From Cavia porcellus (Eukaryota > Chordata > Mammalia > Rodentia > Caviidae), in the NCBI RefSeq assembly GCF_034190915.1, contig NW_026947486.1, positions 24,173,001 to 24,237,000 on the forward strand: a stretch of 64,000 bases of DNA. Reading direction: 5' to 3'. Positions 59,690-64,000 of this stretch are shown in pieces (position 1 is the first letter of the stretch; each line of letters begins with the position of its first letter). A program made the position numbers and the translations under genes. The notes below the pieces were generated by a model. That model had not been told where the DNA came from and did no database searches. It saw nothing but the letters and a program-made list of their open reading frames with translations.

Positions 59690-62600
59690 TCTCTTTTTTT
59701 TAATTAAAAAAAGTAACGGAGAGTAAGATAAAAGAGGACATAGCAACACAGGTCAGAGTTGAGCAGTTTAAGCAACATAGTCTTTAACCACAAGATAACC
59801 CTACATGACAGTAGTTACTATAGTGTCTGTATCCTTGAAATATTTGAGTACACTTTCGTGTGCTATAGGATCAAACATAACAGGACAGTGTAAAACCATT
59901 CAAGAGGATGAAAGTATTACAGGGTATTTAGAACCAATTAACAGAAAACAAACACTGGTTTCTATATTAGCTCCTTGTCTATAAAATATTCGGTTCATAT
60001 TATCACATATAATAAAATCCAATAAGATGCGACACGATAAAGCCGATGGAGACAGAAGAACAAAAGCTTGATGGGACTTCAGAACATGCGGACATTAAAT
60101 CAGCACTAGCTATTACAATGTCTTCTTGTCTTCAAAATAACAGTTTATACTATCACAGACTATAAATTCAAACAACCCAAAAAAATACTATTCTAATTAA
60201 TGAATGAAAATCTTATTAGTCTTCAAAACAATATAATGGGGAATCATGATTGCGACATGCTTTTATGTATTCTTACCATTTCTTACACTCGGGAAAATAT
60301 TTGGTATTTATACATATGAGTTTGACTTTTTCACTTACGTGTGGTGGCAAGCTGGTCCCATTTATTTATAAATATTTCAGTGTGATCATTCTTTATAGCT
60401 GAGTAGTACTCCATTGTATAAAAATACCACATCTTTTTTATCCCTTCCTCGGTTGATGGACACATTTAGGGTGTTTCCAAAATCTGGCTATTACAAATTG
60501 TGCTGCTATAAACATGGGTGCAGGTATGTCACTCTGGTATAAAGTCTTCAGTTCTTCTGGGAATATGCCCAGAATTGGAATAGCTGGAACTAATGGGACC
60601 TCCAATCCCAGCTTTTTGAGAAATCTCCACAGTGATATCCACAATGGTAGCACCAGTCTACACTCCCACCAAGAGTTCAGCAGAGTACCTTTTCCCTGAC
60701 AGGCTCTCCAGCATTTGTTGTTGGTAGCTTTTTCTTCATCCTGGCCAGTCTTTCAGGAGTGAGACGAAATCCCACGTATGACTTTAATTTGCATTTCTCT
60801 AATGAACAATGATGATGAACATTTTTGCATGTATTTATTTTCCATTTGTATTTCTTCATCTGAGAATTGTGTATTCACCTCAGATGCCGATTTTTGGATT
60901 GGATCCTTGAGTTTTGGGGGTCTGATTTTTTTAAATTCTTATAAGTTTTAGACAGAAGTCCTATGTCTGAAGGACAGTTCACTAAGATTGTTTCCTAGTT
61001 TGTAGGTTTTCTTTTCACTATGCTAGAGATGTCTTTGGACGTGCAGAATCCTTTAAATAAGACTTGATCACAGTTGTTGATTCTGGGAAGTATTTCCCGA
61101 GCAATTTGATTCGTGTTCATGAATTCTCTACCTACCCCTACGTCTTCAAGGTTTGTCCCCACTTTGTCTTCCAATAGATTTAGTGTTTCTGTTTGAATAT
61201 CCAGAACTTTGATCCTTCTAGATTTCAGTTTGGTACATGGTGCCAGGCATGGGTCAAGTCTTAGTTTTCGGCATATGGAGAGCCAGTTTTTCCAACACCG
61301 TGTATTAAAGAAACAGTACTTCTTACAGTGAACAAGTTTGGCCCCTTAATCAAAGATAGATGGTTTATGTTGTTTGTAGTTGTGGTTGCACCTAATCTAT
61401 TCCATTGATCTTCGACTCTGTTGTTATTCCAGTACCATGTTGATTTTACTACAATTGCTTTGTAGTATAACTTCAAGTCAGTGCCTGTGGTGCCTCCTGC
61501 CTTGCCTTTGCTGCTTAGAAATGTCTTTGCTATTCTAGGTCTCTTCTGATCCCAGATGAATTTTAGGAGGATTTCTCTAGATCTATGAGGTATGTTGCTG
61601 GTATTTTTATTGGGATTGCTTTGAATCTTTATGACAGTTTTGGGAGAATGGACAATTTCACAATATTTATGCTTGCTATCCATGAGCATGGGATATCTTT
61701 CCATTTTCTGAGACCCTTTTCAATTTCTTTTTTCAGTGTATTGTAATTTTACCTATGTAGATCTTTTACTTCTTTCGGGAGAAAAATTCCTAAATATTTC
61801 ATTTTGGTTGCTAGTGTGAAAGGTGTGGCTCCTCCTATTTGTCTCTCGGTATCTTGTTGTTAGTGTATAGAAATGCTATTGATTTTTGGGTACTGATTTT
61901 GTATCCAGCTACACTGCTGAATTTACTTATTATATCTAGGAGTCTTTCAATGGAGTTTTGGGGGTCTTCTATGTAGAGTATCATGTCATCCGCAAATAAT
62001 GATAACTTAACTTCTTCTTTTCCTACCTTTCCCCCCTTTATTTCTCTCTCCTGTCTAATTGCTCTGGCTAGTATTTCCAGTACTATATGAAATAGTACTG
62101 GTGATAAGGGACACCCTTGTCTTGTGCCTCATTTCAAGGTAAAGGCCTTCAGTTTTTGGCGATTTAGTGTGGAACTGGCTGTTGGTTTGTCACACATGGC
62201 CTTTGTAATGTTTAGGTAAATATCATCTATTCCAATTTTCTGTAAGGATCTTATCATCTATGAGTATTGGACCTTTTCAAAAGCTTTTTCTGCATCTGTG
62301 AAGATGAATGTGTTCCTCTTACTTTTGGCTTTATTGATATTGGATTACATGTATTGATTTAGGTATGTTGAACCATTCCTGCATGCCTGGGATGAATCCC
62401 ACTTGGTCATAGTATATGATCTTCCTGATGATTTTCTGCATCCCATTTGCCAATATTTTTTTTTTCTTTTTCCTTTTTATCGATACCAGGGATCGAACTC
62501 ACGACTGCCTGCTTGCTAGTAGGTGCTTATGCCACTGAGCTAAATCCCCACCTCCTATTGGCCAATATTTTACTGAGGATTTTTCATGTGTGTTCATTAG

Positions 62601-63759
62601 GGAGATTGGTCTGTAGTTCACTTTTTTAGTTGGGCCATTATCAGGTTTTTGGTACTAGAGTAATATTGGCTTCCAGGAATGACTTAGGAAGGATCGCTAT
62701 CCTTTTGATTTCATTGAAGAATTTGAGGAGTTTAGGCCACTAAGTCTTCTTTGTACTTCTTGTAGAATTCCCCAGTGAATCCGTCTGGGCCTGGCCTCTT
62801 CTTTGTAGGTAAGGACTTAATTACATTTTGAATTTGATTAATAGAAATTGGGTTATTCAGCAGTTTTACATCTTCTTGACCTAGCTTTGGTACTTCATAT
62901 GTTTGTAGGAATCTGTCAATTTCTTCTGTAATATCAAACCTTTGTGACGAGAGGTTTTCGAAATAGGTGTTGATGATCTTCTGTATTTCTACAGAGTCTG
63001 TAGTGATTTCGCCTTTTTCATTTCTTATTGCATGAAATTGAAGTTTTTCATCCCCTTTTTAAAAAAGGTTGGCTAGTGGCTTATCAAGTTTATTTATTCT
63101 TTCAGAGAAACAACTCTTTTATGCATTCAATCTTTGGATTGTTTTCTTAGTTTTTATCGCATTAATTTATGCTCTGATTTTTAAAAATTCCTCCCTTCTT
63201 TAGGCTTTGGGCTTGACTTGCTCTTCTTTTCCTAGATGTTTGAAGTGTAGCATCAGGTTATTTATTTGTACTCCTTGTGTTTTCCTGATGTGGGAACTCA
63301 GTGAAATAAATTTTCCTCCGAGGACAGTTTTCATTGCATGCCACAGATTCCGGTAAGTTGTATTTGTATTTTCGTTTGCTTGTAGGTATTGTTTAATATC
63401 TTCTTTAATTTCCCCTGACACCCAGTGATCACTCACGAGTGTGTTACTCAGTTTCCATGTGTTTGTGGGTATTTTGCAGTATCTTTTATTATTAACTTGT
63501 AATTTCGTGGCACTATGATCCTATAACATGCATGGGATAATTTCAGCTCTTTTGCATTTATTTAAGTATATTCTGTGGCGTATTATAGTGTCTATTTTAG
63601 AGAATGTCCCACGTACTTCCGAGAAGACTGTGTATTCTGATGTTGTTGGATGGAACACTCTTTACATGTCTATCAAGTCCATTTGTTCACAGGTGTGATT
63701 CAGTTTTGTTCTTACTTTGCTGATTTTCTGTCTGGTTGATCTGCTTGCACTATCTTTTA
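59690..63759 (-). mobile_element. 5'-truncated L1 (unit 8), dead
   Basis: Inverted copy with the C-terminal region at 60438-60653, middle ORF2 at 61261-61704, RT around 61980-62300 (FADD visible near 61985, frame broken) and endonuclease end at 63200-63436. It has more frame breaks than units 2 and 3. Confidence 0.88.
62456..62556 (-). mobile_element. ID-like SINE in L1 of unit 8
   Basis: Orthologous insertion on the minus strand with the short form of the anticodon-arm region. Confidence 0.9.
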
Positions 63760-64000
63760 AAGATCTTTTTGTTTTATAGAATCATTTAGAATTCGATTGA
63801 CATGTACAACGACTTTGCATGAGTAATGTTCACACAGCATGAATTACTTTGTCTTATGATAACTGGAAAATAACCTGAATGGTTTCCTTTTTTGTTACTG
63901 CGACTCAGAAGGAGGACCTTGCAGTTGTCAGGCTGGCACTTTGCAGTGCAGTGAAATGCCTGTCCACCACCTGAATTGCTTTGTAGAAGCTGTAAAAATT

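Larger units (their letters stand above)
57689..64000 (-). repeat. Macrosatellite unit 8, inverted, cut by window edge
   Basis: Second inverted unit, with CpG module 57689-58640, relic block and 7SL SINE, and L1 with ID SINE. The tail module runs off the window end. It is more diverged from units 2 and 3 than unit 7 is. Confidence 0.87.

Noticed and set aside
1..64000. CRISPR array, bacterial operon or phage
   Set aside because: The regular repeats are kilobase-scale macrosatellite units. Mammalian SINEs, L1 and ERV sequences fill the window, and no prokaryotic gene signal exists.
1..64000. Direct identification as the DXZ4 or D4Z4 locus
   Set aside because: The design resembles DXZ4 (CTCF site and promoter per unit), but no sequence proof of orthology can be made here, and no DUX4-like homeobox frame exists that would support D4Z4.

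Overview
The window is mammalian, very probably rodent, repetitive DNA. Interspersed repeats make up most of it: 5'-truncated LINE-1 copies, tRNA-Ala-derived ID-like SINEs with A and B boxes, 7SL-derived B1-like SINEs and one class I endogenous retrovirus. There is no operon structure and no intact host gene that I can recognise. The exact species cannot be read from the sequence.

The dominant structure is a macrosatellite. A unit of about 6.95 kb is repeated head to tail. In order, each unit holds (a) a tail module of about 0.88 kb, (b) a 5'-truncated L1 of about 4 kb, usually carrying an ID-like SINE, (c) an old block of B1 relic and L1 3' end with a younger 7SL SINE in it, and (d) a CpG-rich, TATA-less promoter-like module with GC-box and ETS motifs and a good CTCF-like motif. 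Units 1-6 (1-45139) run on the + strand. Units 7 and 8 (50748-64000) run inverted. The arms face each other across a spacer of about 5.6 kb (45140-50747). Units 2 and 3 look identical at a period of 6947 bp. Unit 4 carries a defective provirus (22552-29824, minus strand) inside its L1. Unit 5 has lost its L1 body. Units 6 and 7 are nearly identical mirror copies over about 3.6 kb.

The spacer is not unrelated DNA. It holds a strongly diverged ancestral copy of modules b-d in the left-arm orientation, and a second diverged module fragment in the right-arm orientation. It also holds private SINEs, an LTR-like segment and a long purine tract. A 200-N gap (52644-52843) lies in unit 7, and its flanks join without loss when compared with the sister copies.

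The most interesting candidate is a tandem, partly inverted array carrying one CTCF-like site and one CpG promoter module per unit. The sites point away from the centre of the inverted repeat. This resembles the general design of CTCF-binding macrosatellites such as DXZ4, but orthology to any named locus is not established. All ORFs in the window look like L1 fragments, retroviral fragments or chance frames in the CpG module.
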